This document shows positions 8,071-17,962 of a stretch of DNA of 64,000 nt, piece after piece. Every line of letters starts with the position of its first letter. Within the stretch, counting starts at the first letter, position 1. The stretch comes from Opitutus sp. (GTDB taxonomy: Bacteria; Verrucomicrobiota; Verrucomicrobiia; Opitutales; Opitutaceae): the NCBI GenBank assembly GCA_024998815.1, contig JACEUQ010000001.1:682001-746000 (forward strand), written 5' to 3'. The position numbers were made by a program, and so were the translations under genes. Below the pieces are notes generated by a model. That model did not search any database. It was given only the letters and a program-made list of their open reading frames with translations, and was not told where the DNA came from.

Positions 8071-10326
8071 CTACCCGCCCGAAGGCGCACCGAGAGTGTT
8101 TTTTTGCGCGAGATCCTTACAGCCCTTGAGGTCGAGTTTGCCTGTGCCCAAGACAGGGATCTGGTCGACGCGCACCACCACCTTCGGCACCCACAGATTC
8201 GGCAAACCGGCGGCGGCGAGCGTTACCCTCACCCGCTCCACCGTGAGCTCGTCGCTGGTGGTAAGGATCACGAGTTGTTCTCCCTTGTTCGCGTCGGCCA
8301 CCCCGATGACAACCAGCGCATAACCCTCGTCCTGGTTGAGCGCGAAGCCCTCGATCAGGGCCTGCTCAACGTTGCCATGTGGCACCATCTCGCCGGCAAT
8401 TTTAGAAAAACGCGAAAGGCGCCCCTCGATAAAAAGAAAACCGTCTTCATCGAAGCGCCCGAGGTCACCGGTCAGGTACCAGCCGTCGTGAAACACCTCA
8501 GCGGTTTTCTTCGGGTTATCGAGGTAGCCGCGAAACAGGTTTGCCCCGCGGAACGCCACCACACCGGTCGCGCCCAGAGGCAATTGCTCCAGCGTCTCGG
8601 GGTTAAACACTCGGGCGGTCATGCCGGCCATCATGCGCCCGACCGAGCCAAAGCGCTTGCCCTGCTGCGCGGCTGCGGTGTCGGTCGGCAACAGGGGGTC
8701 AGGCTGGTTCACATTGGTTGCCGGCGAGGCCTCCGTCATCCCATAGCCTTGGAGAACGCTGAGGTGAAACTTACCCAGAAATCCCTCGTACAGGTCGATC
8801 GGTAAGCGCTCGGCGCCGGAAACAAGAATCTCCAGCGAACGAAGGTCGGCGGGCACCGCTTTTTTTAAGATGGGGCGCATAAACGTGGGGGCGCCCACCA
8901 TCACGCTGACCGCTTCCTCGCGAATGGCATCGATGATCTTTTGGGTTTCCAGCGGACTGGGAACCGACACCGAGCGGCAACCGCGCAGCAGCGGGTACCA
9001 CATGTTCACCGTGAAGCCGAAACTGTGGAAAACCGGCAGGCAGCTCAACATCACGGCGGAGGGCGGAAACAGGGAGAGCGTGGAAAATTGCCAGCAGTTG
9101 GCCAAAATGTTGCGATGGCTCAGCACCACACCCTTGGGCTCGCCCGAGGTGCCGCTGGTAAAGAGCAGGCCCGCCTCTTCGGTGTCGCCGCGATCCGGCA
9201 AACGCAGGAGCCAAGGCAGACATTGGTTGGGCAATATCATGGCGGCCAAATACCAGGGCAACAGCGCGCGCTTGCCGCCGATCTGTTGAAACACCGAGGT
9301 TAAATCCAGCGTGGATTCGGGCCACGGAAAGCCGGTGATTTTCGCCCGCATCGCGTCGGCGGAGACGATCGTTTTTAGGCCCGCCATACGCAGGCTCGCC
9401 TCGATGGCGGCGCGTCCGGCTGTGAAATTGAGGTTCACCGGAATCTTGCCCGCACAGAGCACCGCAAGGTTGGCGATGGTCGCTCCAGCCCCCGGCGGCA
9501 GCACGATGCCCACGCGTCGTTCCGGCACGTTCCGGCGCAAATGAACAGACAGGGCAGCCGCGGCAGCAAAGAGCTGGGCCGCGGTCAACTCACGACGAGC
9601 CGCCGTGCGATCAACCATGACCACCGAACGCGGGTTACGGCCCAGGCGGCGAACGATCTCGTTACCCAGATTGCGTTTCAATTGCGGCCGCTCGTCATAG
9701 GCCGCGCAGCCCAGGTCCAATAGCGCATGGCGCACTTCACCCGCCTGCGCGCGCTCGGCGGGAATCGGCTCGCCCCAGGCCACACAGACGGCAGAACGCA
9801 TGAGCCGCGGTGATTTAAAAAGATACTTGTTATCTGAAAACGAAAACACCGAGCCCCAGAGGCCATCGTGCGCCACGGGAATGACGGGCACCCCGGCTTT
9901 ACGAGCCATTAACTCAAAGCCCCGTTCCAACTTCATGAGTTGCCCTGTGCGCGAAATGCCGCCCTCAGGGAAAACCAGGACCAATTCTCCTGCTTGGAGC
10001 GCCAAGGTGACGCGGCGAACCGTTTCGAGCGCACTGGTCGGGGAGACCGGGATGGTTCCGGTGAGCTGAAAAACCAAACGGAAAAACCAGCTTTGTTTTA
10101 GGAATGTCTCATGCCCCACGTAGCGAATGGGCCGCGGGCAGGCCACCTGCAGCACGATGACGTCCATGTAGGACAGGTGGTTGGCGACGATGAGCGCCCC
10201 ACCCGCCTGCGGCACGCGCTCGGCGTTGAGCACGCGGATGCGGTAAAGGAACCGGCAGGCTACGGCTACCGGCCATGCCAACCAGCGGCTCACATGCGCT
10301 GGGGGAAACAAAGCGGTTTCATCCAT
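8071..10326 (-). CDS. Fused PlsC-type acyltransferase / AMP-dependent acyl ligase (Aas-like)
   Basis: 751 residues in two domains. Residues ~1-210 form a PlsC acyltransferase with the HX4D motif (NHLSYMD) and FPEGGISRTG. Residues ~240-750 form an ANL adenylating enzyme with LLFTSGTSGEPKGVVLSHRN, GYGMTEASP, YLTGDLGRFDEDGF and the C-terminal lysine in GTGKLDLK. This order matches Aas, which re-acylates lysophospholipids with ACP-bound acyl chains. I chose ATG 10326 over the longer TTG frame at 10350. Substrate is uncertain. It is near, but not in, the ole operon; the PlsC fusion makes an OleC role unlikely. Confidence 0.85.
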   Translation of the reverse strand: MDETALFPPAHVSRWLAWPVAVACRFLYRIRVLNAERVPQAGGALIVANHLSYMDVIVLQVACPRPIRYVGHETFLKQSWFFRLVFQLTGTIPVSPTSALETVRRVTLALQAGELVLVFPEGGISRTGQLMKLERGFELMARKAGVPVIPVAHDGLWGSVFSFSDNKYLFKSPRLMRSAVCVAWGEPIPAERAQAGEVRHALLDLGCAAYDERPQLKRNLGNEIVRRLGRNPRSVVMVDRTAARRELTAAQLFAAAAALSVHLRRNVPERRVGIVLPPGAGATIANLAVLCAGKIPVNLNFTAGRAAIEASLRMAGLKTIVSADAMRAKITGFPWPESTLDLTSVFQQIGGKRALLPWYLAAMILPNQCLPWLLRLPDRGDTEEAGLLFTSGTSGEPKGVVLSHRNILANCWQFSTLSLFPPSAVMLSCLPVFHSFGFTVNMWYPLLRGCRSVSVPSPLETQKIIDAIREEAVSVMVGAPTFMRPILKKAVPADLRSLEILVSGAERLPIDLYEGFLGKFHLSVLQGYGMTEASPATNVNQPDPLLPTDTAAAQQGKRFGSVGRMMAGMTARVFNPETLEQLPLGATGVVAFRGANLFRGYLDNPKKTAEVFHDGWYLTGDLGRFDEDGFLFIEGRLSRFSKIAGEMVPHGNVEQALIEGFALNQDEGYALVVIGVADANKGEQLVILTTSDELTVERVRVTLAAAGLPNLWVPKVVVRVDQIPVLGTGKLDLKGCKDLAQKNTLGAPSGG

Positions 10327-10434
10327 GTGATTAAAGGGGGGGGTAAACAAAACCGGTGCGACGCGGGGACTGGAGTTAAATCAGGCTGAGGATCGGCGGT
10401 GTGTTAAGTGGTGGCGGATCAGGATGCGAAGCGT

Positions 10435-11232
10435 TTAAGCCTTCAGCAGCGCGCGCAACGTGGTGCAAGCGGCGGTATTGCCGGCGACGAACTGGATGCG
10501 ATCCATTTTGAGGTTAAACACCTTCATCGGGAATTGTTCGCCATTGAGGAACTGGACCTGCCCGCCACCCGCCCAAACCAGCGGGACGGCAGCGGCGATA
10601 TCCCAAATCCGCACATTGTGGTCGACGGTGGCATCAAGCAGGCCGACCGCCACATAGCCGAGGTGCAAGGTGCTGCTGCCCAGGCCGCGCAGTTTGAAGT
10701 TTTCCACCAAGGCGGTGGCGTGATGCGAGAAGGCTTTGTCACAAGGACTGTGGAATCCGAGCATGCTATGGCTGTCGGGCGGCGTGGTTTTAACCGTTGC
10801 CTCCAGCTCGCCATCCCACAGCCCAAACGTCGGTCCGCCATGCATCAGAACGCGGCGCGCCATATCGTAAATGATGCCGTAAACTGGGATTCCGTTCTCC
10901 AGGAGGGCGAGCGAGATGGCACAGTAGGGAATGCCGGTTGCGTAGTTGTTGGTGCCATCAATCGGGTCGAGTACCCAGGCAAAGCGCTGCGTCAGCGCTG
11001 TGGGCTCGTCGGTCTCGGCAAGCTCCTCACTAAAAAAATGGTCGACGGGAAAAAGCGCCCCGAGGTCCTTGAAGATGCCCGCCGAGATGGCCAGATCAGC
11101 GGCGGTGACCCGGGTGCCATCGTATTTCCACTCGCTCTTCACCTTGCCGAATTCGCGGTGCATGAATTCGGTTTGGGCGAGCACGGCGGTTTTACCGGCA
11201 GCAATACGGGCGAGCAGTTCAGGGGAATGCAT
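10435..11232 (-). CDS. Inositol monophosphatase family phosphatase
   Basis: 265 residues with the metal-binding signatures of the IMPase superfamily: Glu69/Glu70 (FFSEEL), DPIDGT at residues 89-94, and the C-terminal WDIAAAVPLVWAGGG. Members hydrolyse inositol phosphate, histidinol phosphate, fructose-1,6-bisphosphate or PAP using Mg2+. The sequence alone does not separate these, and there are no his or inositol genes nearby. The ATG at 11232 gives the usual family length. It is transcribed divergently from prfC, with a 203-base gap that should hold both promoters. Confidence 0.88.
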   Translation of the reverse strand: MHSPELLARIAAGKTAVLAQTEFMHREFGKVKSEWKYDGTRVTAADLAISAGIFKDLGALFPVDHFFSEELAETDEPTALTQRFAWVLDPIDGTNNYATGIPYCAISLALLENGIPVYGIIYDMARRVLMHGGPTFGLWDGELEATVKTTPPDSHSMLGFHSPCDKAFSHHATALVENFKLRGLGSSTLHLGYVAVGLLDATVDHNVRIWDIAAAVPLVWAGGGQVQFLNGEQFPMKVFNLKMDRIQFVAGNTAACTTLRALLKA

Positions 11233-11435
11233 ACGTTAAGGTCATTCCACGGAAGCCCGGCGAAGGAAAGTCGCGAACGTAAAATTTATCGGCGGCAGGC
11301 TTCGTTTTTCAGGCATTGTGAAAGTCACGCCGGTTACTGGGTGCGTGCGAAACCCCGCAGGCCCCGCGCGCGACACCGGCCGCCAAATAAGGCTTCCCCT
11401 CCCCGCCCGCCACCTGTTGCGTTGGGGGTTTCTTC

Positions 11436-13079
11436 ATGACGCCCGCCCAGGAAATCGCCCGCCGCCGCACCTTTGCGATCATCTCGCACCCCGATGCCGG
11501 CAAAACCACGCTGACCGAGAAATTCCTTCTCTACGGCAACGCCATTCATTTGGCCGGCGCCGTCACTGCGCGTAAAAGCCAGCGCGCCACCACCTCCGAC
11601 TGGATGGAGCTTGAGAAACAGCGCGGCATCTCCATCTCGTCGACGGTCCTGCAATTCGACTACCAGGGCTACGCGGTGAACCTGCTCGACACCCCCGGTC
11701 ACAAGGACTTCTCCGAGGACACCTACCGCGTGCTCACCGCCGTGGACGCCGCCCTCATGGTGATCGATGCCGCCAAAGGCATCGAGCCGCAGACCCGCAA
11801 ACTTTTTGAAGTCTGCAAACGCCGAGGCGTGCCCGTGTTCACCTTCATGAACAAGTGCGACCGCCCCACGCTCAACCCGATCGACCTGTTGGATGAACTG
11901 GAGCGTGTACTCGGCCTCACCCCATGCGCCGTCACTTGGCCCCTGGGTAACGGCCCCGGTTTCCGCGGGGTTTTTGATCGCCGTTCCAAGGAGGTCCACC
12001 TCTTCGAGCGCACGCCTCACGGTGCTTACCGCGCTCCGGTTGACGTCACCGGATTGAACGACCCGCTCGTGCGCGACCGCCTCGACGACTACACCTTCAA
12101 TCAAGTCTCCGAGCAAATCGAGATCCTCGATGGTGCCAGCGCCCCGTTCGACCTCGCCGCCATCCAAGCCGGGCAGCAGACGCCCGTTTTCTTCGGTTCG
12201 GCGGTGAATAATTTCGGCGTGCAGCTCCTGCTTGAAGGGTTTTTGAAAAACTCCATTCCGCCGACCACACGCTCCTCGGTGAGTATGAGTGTGCCCGGCG
12301 CACCGGCGCCCTCCTCCGCTCGCGAGATCCTCGTCACCCACGAAAAATTCTCGGCTTTCGTCTTCAAGATTCAGGCTAACATGGACCCCAAGCACCGCGA
12401 CCGTATCGCCTTTGTGCGGGTGTGCTCGGGTAAATTCACCCGCGACATGAGTGTCGTTCACCAACGCACCGGCCGCACCGTGCGCCTCTCCTCGTCGCAC
12501 CGCCTTTTTGGCCAGGAGCGCGAGACCGTTGACGAGGCCTGGCCGGGCGACGTCATCGGCTTGGTGGGCCACGACGCCTTCTGCATCGGCGACACCCTTA
12601 CTGAGGATCGTACCATCGCTTACGATGAAATCCCGCGCTTCCCGTCGGAGGTTTTCACCTACATCTCGAATCCCAACTCCGGCGATTCCAAAAAGTACCG
12701 TGCCGGCCTCGAACAGTTGCTGCAAGAAGGCGTGGTTCAGTCGTTCCAGCCCCGCAACGCGCCGCCTGGCTCAACGCTGCTGGCTGCGGTGGGTAACCTC
12801 CAGTTCGAGGTCGTGCAGTATCGCCTCAAGTCGGAGTACAACGCGGAGTCCCGCCTCGAGCCCACGCCCTGGACGCTGCTGCGTTGGCTGGAGCCGCATC
12901 CCGCGCTCAAGGACACTAGCACGCTGATCGTGGCGAGCGGAGTGAGCTTCGGCGTAGACAAGTTCGACCAACCCATCGTCCTGTTCCCCAACGACTGGAC
13001 GATGCGCTACTTCACCGACAAAAACCCCGAGCTTAAACTCCACGAACAGCCCATCGAGCTGACGCGAAAAAACGGGTAA
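11436..13079 (+). CDS. prfC: Peptide chain release factor 3 (RF3)
   Basis: 547 residues, the normal RF3 length. The GTPase domain carries G1 SHPDAGKTT, G2 region RGISISSTVLQFD, G3 DTPGHKDF and G4 FMNKCDRP, followed by EF-G-like domains II and III. RF3 is the GTPase that recycles RF1/RF2 from the ribosome after termination. The SDWMELEKQRGISI stretch separates RF3 from EF-G. A GC-rich hairpin follows 15 bases after the stop, and the larE gene starts about 220 bases downstream. Confidence 0.97.
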   Translation: MTPAQEIARRRTFAIISHPDAGKTTLTEKFLLYGNAIHLAGAVTARKSQRATTSDWMELEKQRGISISSTVLQFDYQGYAVNLLDTPGHKDFSEDTYRVLTAVDAALMVIDAAKGIEPQTRKLFEVCKRRGVPVFTFMNKCDRPTLNPIDLLDELERVLGLTPCAVTWPLGNGPGFRGVFDRRSKEVHLFERTPHGAYRAPVDVTGLNDPLVRDRLDDYTFNQVSEQIEILDGASAPFDLAAIQAGQQTPVFFGSAVNNFGVQLLLEGFLKNSIPPTTRSSVSMSVPGAPAPSSAREILVTHEKFSAFVFKIQANMDPKHRDRIAFVRVCSGKFTRDMSVVHQRTGRTVRLSSSHRLFGQERETVDEAWPGDVIGLVGHDAFCIGDTLTEDRTIAYDEIPRFPSEVFTYISNPNSGDSKKYRAGLEQLLQEGVVQSFQPRNAPPGSTLLAAVGNLQFEVVQYRLKSEYNAESRLEPTPWTLLRWLEPHPALKDTSTLIVASGVSFGVDKFDQPIVLFPNDWTMRYFTDKNPELKLHEQPIELTRKNG

Positions 13080-13093
13080 GTGTTTTGGTTATT

Positions 13094-13111
13094 GGGCCGC
13101 GTCAGCGGCCC
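13094..13111 (+). terminator. GC-rich hairpin after prfC
   Basis: GGGCCGC and GCGGCCC form a perfect 7-bp stem with a GTCA loop, 15 bases after the prfC stop. No T-tract follows, so it is only a candidate terminator or mRNA-stabilising hairpin separating prfC from the lar genes. Confidence 0.45.
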
Positions 13112-13298
13112 ACCGCGGAGGGGCGCAGGCGTAACAGAACGTGATGCGTCTCCTTCCCAGCGATCGGGCAATGTGGCCGACGTCTCCACAAGCGGCGCCG
13201 GCACCAGCCCACGGCAAGCGGCGAATGTTCTCACACGGGGAACTTGCGCTGCCGTGCGCCCGATTTCAGCTTTTGCGATCTTTAAGCATCCACCCCCG

Positions 13299-14126
13299 AT
13301 GACCCCCAAACTGACCACCCCTGAACGCCGAGCGCACGTCGTGGAGTTAATTCGTGCCTGTGGCAGCGTGCTGGTTGCCTGCTCCGGTGGCGTCGACAGC
13401 GTGCTGCTAGCGGCCGTCGCCGCCCAAACCCTGGGCGACAAGGCCGTCGCCGCCACCGCCGTTTCCCCAAGTCTGGCCACTGGCGAACTCGAAGATGCCC
13501 GCGCCGCTGCCCTTGCCGCAGGCATTCGCCACTTGGAGGTCCCCACTAACGAAATCGACAACCCCGCCTACGCCGCCAACGCCCCCGACCGTTGTTTTCA
13601 TTGCAAGGATACCGCCTACAGCACCTTCGCCGACCTCGCGCTACGCGAGGGCATCGCGGTGGTGATCGACGGCACCAACGCCGACGACACCGGTGACTTC
13701 CGTCCCGGTCGCCGCGCCGCCCGCGAGCGCGGCGTACGCAGTCCGCTGGCCGAGGCCGGCATGACCAAACAGGAAATCCGCGACTGGGCCCGCGAACTCG
13801 GCCTAGCGGTGTGGGACAAGCCTGCCGCCGCCTGCCTATCTTCGCGCGTCCCTTACGGCTCGCCGGTCACGGTGGAAAAACTCACGCGCATCGACCGCGC
13901 TGAGTCCGCCCTCAAACTCCTGGGCTTTCGCCAATGCCGGGTGCGCGACCACGGCACGGTGGCCCGACTGGAAATTGAGCCAGCGCAACTGGACGCCGTG
14001 CTCGCGCAACGCACTGCGGTAGTCGCTGCGATTAAAAACGCCGGCTTCGGTTACGTCTCCCTCGATCTTGAAGGCTTCCGTTCCGGCAGCATGAACGAGG
14101 TCATCGCCGTAAAACCCCAAACTTAA
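13299..14126 (+). CDS. larE: ATP-dependent sacrificial sulfur transferase LarE
   Basis: 275 residues. The PP-loop SGGVDS (29-34) binds ATP, and VIDGTNADD, the arginine-rich region and WDKPAAACLSSRVPYG (Cys179) match LarE. LarE donates sulfur to the pyridinium biscarboxylate intermediate of the nickel-pincer nucleotide (NPN) cofactor; Cys179 is at the likely position of the sacrificial or cluster-binding cysteine. Two more cysteines occur at 99 and 102 (CFHC). The open frame extends upstream to 13080, but family alignment starts at ATG 13299. It is followed after 17 bases by larB. Confidence 0.93.
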   Translation: MTPKLTTPERRAHVVELIRACGSVLVACSGGVDSVLLAAVAAQTLGDKAVAATAVSPSLATGELEDARAAALAAGIRHLEVPTNEIDNPAYAANAPDRCFHCKDTAYSTFADLALREGIAVVIDGTNADDTGDFRPGRRAARERGVRSPLAEAGMTKQEIRDWARELGLAVWDKPAAACLSSRVPYGSPVTVEKLTRIDRAESALKLLGFRQCRVRDHGTVARLEIEPAQLDAVLAQRTAVVAAIKNAGFGYVSLDLEGFRSGSMNEVIAVKPQT

Positions 14127-14143
14127 AAAGGACCCCGCCGCGC

Positions 14144-14809
14144 ATGTCCGCCGAACCCCACAGCACCCTCGATCCCGACCGCCTAGCCCGCCAGGGCTTT
14201 CCTGAGATTGTCTATTGCCAGGGCAAGACCGCCCGCCAGATCAGCGACAACCTGCGTGCGTTGGCGCTGGCTCACGGCAACGCGTTCGGCACCCGCTTGC
14301 CCGCCGAGCGCGCGCCTGAGGTGCTCGCCGCTTTACCCGAGGCGAACTACGACCCGCTCAGCCGGACGATTTCGCTCGGCCTGCTCCCAGCGGCGGCTGG
14401 CCGTGGTGTCGCCGTGATGTGCGCCGGCACCTCCGATCTGCCGGTCGCCGGTGAGGCGGCGGCTACACTCGCTTTTCTAGGCCACCGCGTCACCCGTTTC
14501 CACGACATCGGCGTGGCCGGCATCCACCGCCTGCACGCCCGTATCGACGAAATCCGCACGTCCGGGGTGGTGATCGTTGTCGCCGGCATGGAGGGTGCCT
14601 TGCCCAGCGTGGTCGGCGGCTTGGTCGCCGCTCCGGTCATCGCGGTGCCGACCAGCGTTGGTTACGGCGCGGCCTTCGAGGGCCTGGCCGCCCTACTCGG
14701 CATGCTCAATTCCTGCGCATCCGGACTGACGGTGGTAAACATCGACAACGGCTTCGGCGCCGCCCTCGCCGCCCACCGCATTTTAAAACCCGCTGCTTCC
14801 CACTCATGA
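14144..14809 (+). CDS. larB: Nickel-pincer cofactor biosynthesis protein LarB
   Basis: 221 residues. The N-terminal part (IVYCQGKTARQI and on) and the C-terminal PurE/AIR-carboxylase-like domain are those of LarB. LarB carboxylates nicotinic acid adenine dinucleotide at C5 and hydrolyses it, the first NPN step. MLNSCASGLTVVNIDNGFGA holds the cysteine thought to attack the pyridine ring. AAAAAGGA about ten bases before ATG 14144 is the ribosome-binding site. The stop overlaps larC by 4 bases (ATGA), so the two are coupled. Confidence 0.95.
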   Translation: MSAEPHSTLDPDRLARQGFPEIVYCQGKTARQISDNLRALALAHGNAFGTRLPAERAPEVLAALPEANYDPLSRTISLGLLPAAAGRGVAVMCAGTSDLPVAGEAAATLAFLGHRVTRFHDIGVAGIHRLHARIDEIRTSGVVIVVAGMEGALPSVVGGLVAAPVIAVPTSVGYGAAFEGLAALLGMLNSCASGLTVVNIDNGFGAALAAHRILKPAASHS

Positions 14810-15990
14810 AAATCGCCTACTTCGACTGCATCGGTGGAGCCAGTGGCGACATGCTGCTCGGTGCCTTGGTCGATGCCGGCCTGCCTGCCGCCACCCTCGA
14901 AGCGGAGCTGGCCAAACTCAACCTGGCCGACTTCCACCTGCACGTTTCAAAGGTTTCCAAAAACGGCTTCGGCGCCACCAAGGTCGACGTGCACGCCCAC
15001 GACAACGCCCCCGAGCGCCACCTGCGTGACATCCGCGCCATCGTGGAAAAATCCGGTGTATCCGAAAAGGTGAAGGAGCGCGCCCTGCGGGTGTTTACCC
15101 GGATTTGCGAAGTCGAGGCCGACATACACGGCCAGTCGGTCGACACGGTTCATTTGCACGAAGTCGGCGGGGTGGATGCGATTATTGATGTGGTCGGCGT
15201 GCTCGCGGGCGTCGAGTGCCTCGGGCTGGAACGCATCGTGGTGTCCGCACTGCCGATGGGGCGCGGTTTCATCAAAGGCGCGCACGGCCAGATCCCGTTG
15301 CCCGCGCCGGCAACGCTCGGTCTGCTCAAAGGCGTGCCGGTCTACGGCTCGCCCATTGAAAAGGAGTTGGTCACGCCGACCGGTGCCGCGCTGTTGGTGG
15401 AGTTGGCCGATGCCTGGGGCACGCTGCCAGCGATGACATTAACAAGCGTCGGCTACGGTGCCGGCACCCGCGATTTGGTCATACCCAACGTAGTCCGGCT
15501 GATGGTCGGCGAGACCAGCTCCACGGGCCCGTGGTTGAGCGAAACGATCACCGTGCTGGAAACCCACCTCGACAACGACCGCGGCGAAACCCTCGGCCAC
15601 ACCGTCGAACGCCTAATGGCGGCAGGCGCGCTCGACGTTGTCACCCAGCCCGCGCAGATGAAGAAAAACCGGCCGGCCCACGTCTTCACGGTGCTGACAC
15701 GGGTCGAGGACGCCGACCGTATGGCGGGGATTATCTTTAAGGAAACGTCCACCTTGGGTATCCGCCGAACGGATACCCGCCGCGACGCGCTGCATCGGCA
15801 CATGGAAACGGTGAACACCGCCTACGGTCCGATCAACGTGAAGGTGGCCCAACTGCCCGACGGCGGCGTGCGGGCGACCCCGGAGTACGAGGACTGCCGC
15901 AAAGCGGCCGAGGCCCACGGGGTAAGCCTGCGGGTGGTTACCCAAGAAGCCGAACACGTCGCAGCCCACCGGTTTGGCATCCCGCATTGA
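14806..15990 (+). CDS. larC: Nickel insertion protein LarC
   Basis: 394 residues, starting with the family hallmark KIAYFDCIGGASGDMLLGALVDAG and continuing with VHLHEVGGVDAIIDVVG and the C-terminal TLGIRR and RRDALHR blocks. LarC inserts nickel into the pincer ligand in a CTP-dependent reaction. The protein is one continuous chain; in Lactobacillus plantarum it is made as two reading frames joined by frameshifting. larE-larB-larC form an operon. No larA-type racemase is present here, so the enzyme using the cofactor must be encoded elsewhere. Confidence 0.95.
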   Translation: MKIAYFDCIGGASGDMLLGALVDAGLPAATLEAELAKLNLADFHLHVSKVSKNGFGATKVDVHAHDNAPERHLRDIRAIVEKSGVSEKVKERALRVFTRICEVEADIHGQSVDTVHLHEVGGVDAIIDVVGVLAGVECLGLERIVVSALPMGRGFIKGAHGQIPLPAPATLGLLKGVPVYGSPIEKELVTPTGAALLVELADAWGTLPAMTLTSVGYGAGTRDLVIPNVVRLMVGETSSTGPWLSETITVLETHLDNDRGETLGHTVERLMAAGALDVVTQPAQMKKNRPAHVFTVLTRVEDADRMAGIIFKETSTLGIRRTDTRRDALHRHMETVNTAYGPINVKVAQLPDGGVRATPEYEDCRKAAEAHGVSLRVVTQEAEHVAAHRFGIPH

Positions 15991-16059
15991 GGCGATTCCA
16001 CGAAGTCGTGCAGGCAAATTAACCCGATTCATGGGGGAGCGACTACCAGAGGGGATACA

Positions 16060-16188
16060 CCTTGAGCTCACGCTCAAGGCCACGACGAGCTTGCACACGA
16101 GGAGCGTGTACACGAGGAGTGCGCACATGAGGAGTGCCACACGAGGAGCGTGTACACCAAGGGTGTGACCTTGAGCGTGAGCTCAAGG
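16060..16188. repeat. Cruciform-type inverted repeat, copy 2 (CCTTGAGC family) with internal short repeats
   Basis: Arms CCTTGAGCTCACGCTCAAGG (16060-16079) and its exact reverse complement (16169-16188) match copy 1 at 1667-1736. The 89-base interior differs and is built of four degenerate 14-15-base units close to GAGGAGCGTGTACAC (about 16101-16158). As at copy 1, the element lies between converging genes, and a GAACGCTGATKAGC string follows both copies about 20 bases out. Confidence 0.85.
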
Positions 16189-16200
16189 ATACCGTAAGGC

Positions 16201-17670
16201 TTAACTGGAACGCTGATTAGCCCCCAGACCGGCTGCGGCCTGCTTCAAGGCGAAGAGGTACTTGTCGATCTTGTTCGAGGTGATCACCCCGTAGTTAATC
16301 GTGCCCAGCCAGCCCGACATGATGATGCCCACGCTGCCGGCATGGAAAAGGCCGGGCAATTTATCCGATAAGTTCATCGAAACAGGCAGGCCTTCAAATT
16401 TGGTGCCGAAGGACGTACCCAACGTATGCGTGGTGTAACGCTCGATGGTCCGCGGGGTGGCGGCCTCCTTCCAGTCGATCTTGGCGCGTACATCGGGGAT
16501 GTATTTCTCCAACGCCACGATGCTTTCCTCGATCATGCGCGCCTTGTTCTTTTCGTAATCCTCCTCCGACAGGTTGTTCCAGTCGGGGTAGCGCCCGTTG
16601 AGCGATGCCACCACCGTGTAGCGGTCGGTGCCAGGACGGGTTTCGGGGTAATACACCGAAAACGTGCGGCTGGTGGTGTTCAAATCGGTGAGCTCCTCGT
16701 TGCTGTACGTGGGGGCTTCTGAGGTGAAAACCAGGTCGCCAATGTTGGGGATCGTCTCGCCTTTGCGAATGCCCAGATACACTTGGCACGAGCTGGTGTT
16801 GATGCGCACGGCCTTGGCCTGCTCGACAAAGTCGGCGGGGAAGTTCTCCGCCCCGGCCAGGCGGAAAATCGTATTGTGGATATTGGCGTTGGACAGGACT
16901 GCCTTGGCGCGGATCACGCGGCCGTTTTTGGCGACGATGCCACAGGCGACTTTTTTGCCGCCACGCTCTTCGACCAGGATCTTTTCAACCAGAACTTTTT
17001 TGCGCAACTCGACGCCGTTTTTACGCAGCTCGACCGCCATTTTCTCGATGAGCACGTCGGAGCCGCCTTGAAAGGTGAATACGCCCGAACCCATGAAGTT
17101 GGAAAACACGATGCCGAAGGTGATCGCGGGGTCGTCAAAATTGGAGCCGTTGGCGTAGGAAATCGGCTCCATCAACAAGCGATGCACATCGGGGCGGCCG
17201 GGGAAAAACCGGTTGAACATTTCACCCGTGGTCTCGGGATTGTTGTCGTAATAGTTCATCGCCCGCAGGTGGTCGTAGAACGCCTCGACCGCAGACGGAG
17301 CCAGCTTGAACTGCTCGACCAAAACCCGCGTGTAATCTTCGCGCGTAAACGTGGTCCACACATCCATCTGCGGATTGACGAAACGCACGTCCTTTAACTG
17401 GTGAATCGAGTCGGCGATCTCCTTTGTCCAGTATCGCTTGCAGCTCTTGATCATGCCGCTCGGAAAGCCGTGCAACGAGATGTCGAAAATGTGTCCGCCC
17501 TTGCGGGTGAACCAGGTGGCGAGACCGCCGAACTGGTAGTGGTGCTCGAGCAAGAGAACCTTGTGGCCAGCCTTGGCCAGCACGTTAGCGCCGGTCATGC
17601 CGCCAAGGCCTGAGCCAATGACGATCACGTCGTATTCATCTGCAACACCTTTGAGCCAGTCGTAAGCCAT
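16201..17670 (-). CDS. FAD-dependent oxidoreductase of the phytoene desaturase / carotene isomerase family
   Basis: 489 residues. The N-terminal Rossmann fold is clear ([20 protein letters not shown], residues ~14-33, then [11 protein letters not shown]), as is a C-terminal [21 protein letters not shown] that closes the FAD site. This is the CrtI/CrtH/retinol-saturase superfamily, which desaturates, isomerises or saturates isoprenoid chains. No other carotenoid gene is adjacent, so the substrate is unknown. The stop is 12 bases from the CCTTGAGC inverted repeat. The start ATG 17670 is followed upstream by about 290 non-coding bases. Confidence 0.85.
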   Translation of the reverse strand: MAYDWLKGVADEYDVIVIGSGLGGMTGANVLAKAGHKVLLLEHHYQFGGLATWFTRKGGHIFDISLHGFPSGMIKSCKRYWTKEIADSIHQLKDVRFVNPQMDVWTTFTREDYTRVLVEQFKLAPSAVEAFYDHLRAMNYYDNNPETTGEMFNRFFPGRPDVHRLLMEPISYANGSNFDDPAITFGIVFSNFMGSGVFTFQGGSDVLIEKMAVELRKNGVELRKKVLVEKILVEERGGKKVACGIVAKNGRVIRAKAVLSNANIHNTIFRLAGAENFPADFVEQAKAVRINTSSCQVYLGIRKGETIPNIGDLVFTSEAPTYSNEELTDLNTTSRTFSVYYPETRPGTDRYTVVASLNGRYPDWNNLSEEDYEKNKARMIEESIVALEKYIPDVRAKIDWKEAATPRTIERYTTHTLGTSFGTKFEGLPVSMNLSDKLPGLFHAGSVGIIMSGWLGTINYGVITSNKIDKYLFALKQAAAGLGANQRSS

Positions 17671-17962
17671 GAGAAAGGTGCGAGTGAAGGCGCGAAGGGC
17701 GCGGGCGCAAGGGACTTTTCGCGAGATTCAGGCGGAGGGCGTACCTCGGTTTTGAGCAAAGGCCATTCATCGGCTTTCTTAAACGCGCCGACGCCACGAG
17801 AAATCAGCAGTACAGAGGAAAGCCGTGCATCAGGATGGTCGCGTTCGCTCGACTTGAGGGGAGCCGCGAAACCGGTAAGTCTTCAAAAAACACCACCTCC
17901 ACCCACGCCGACCGAGGGTTGACCGGTGCGGCGGGTTAACGTTAGTACCCCACCCTCATCCT
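17671..17962. other. Divergent intergenic region
   Basis: About 290 bases between divergent genes, with no convincing open frame. It should hold promoters for both the oxidoreductase gene (leftward) and the hypothetical gene (rightward). I could not define promoter boxes with confidence. Confidence 0.4.

Noticed and set aside
8071-10326. Aas-like ligase as the missing OleC
   Set aside because: The N-terminal PlsC acyltransferase domain and the Aas-type order do not fit OleC, and the gene is 3-5 kb from the ole operon with other genes between.
10408-11439. 343-codon plus-strand frame over the inositol-phosphatase-family gene
   Set aside because: The minus-strand frame has clear metal-binding motifs; the plus frame has none.
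11334-12725. 463-codon minus-strand frame over prfC
   Set aside because: Antisense to an unambiguous RF3 gene; composition is that of a complementary-strand artefact.
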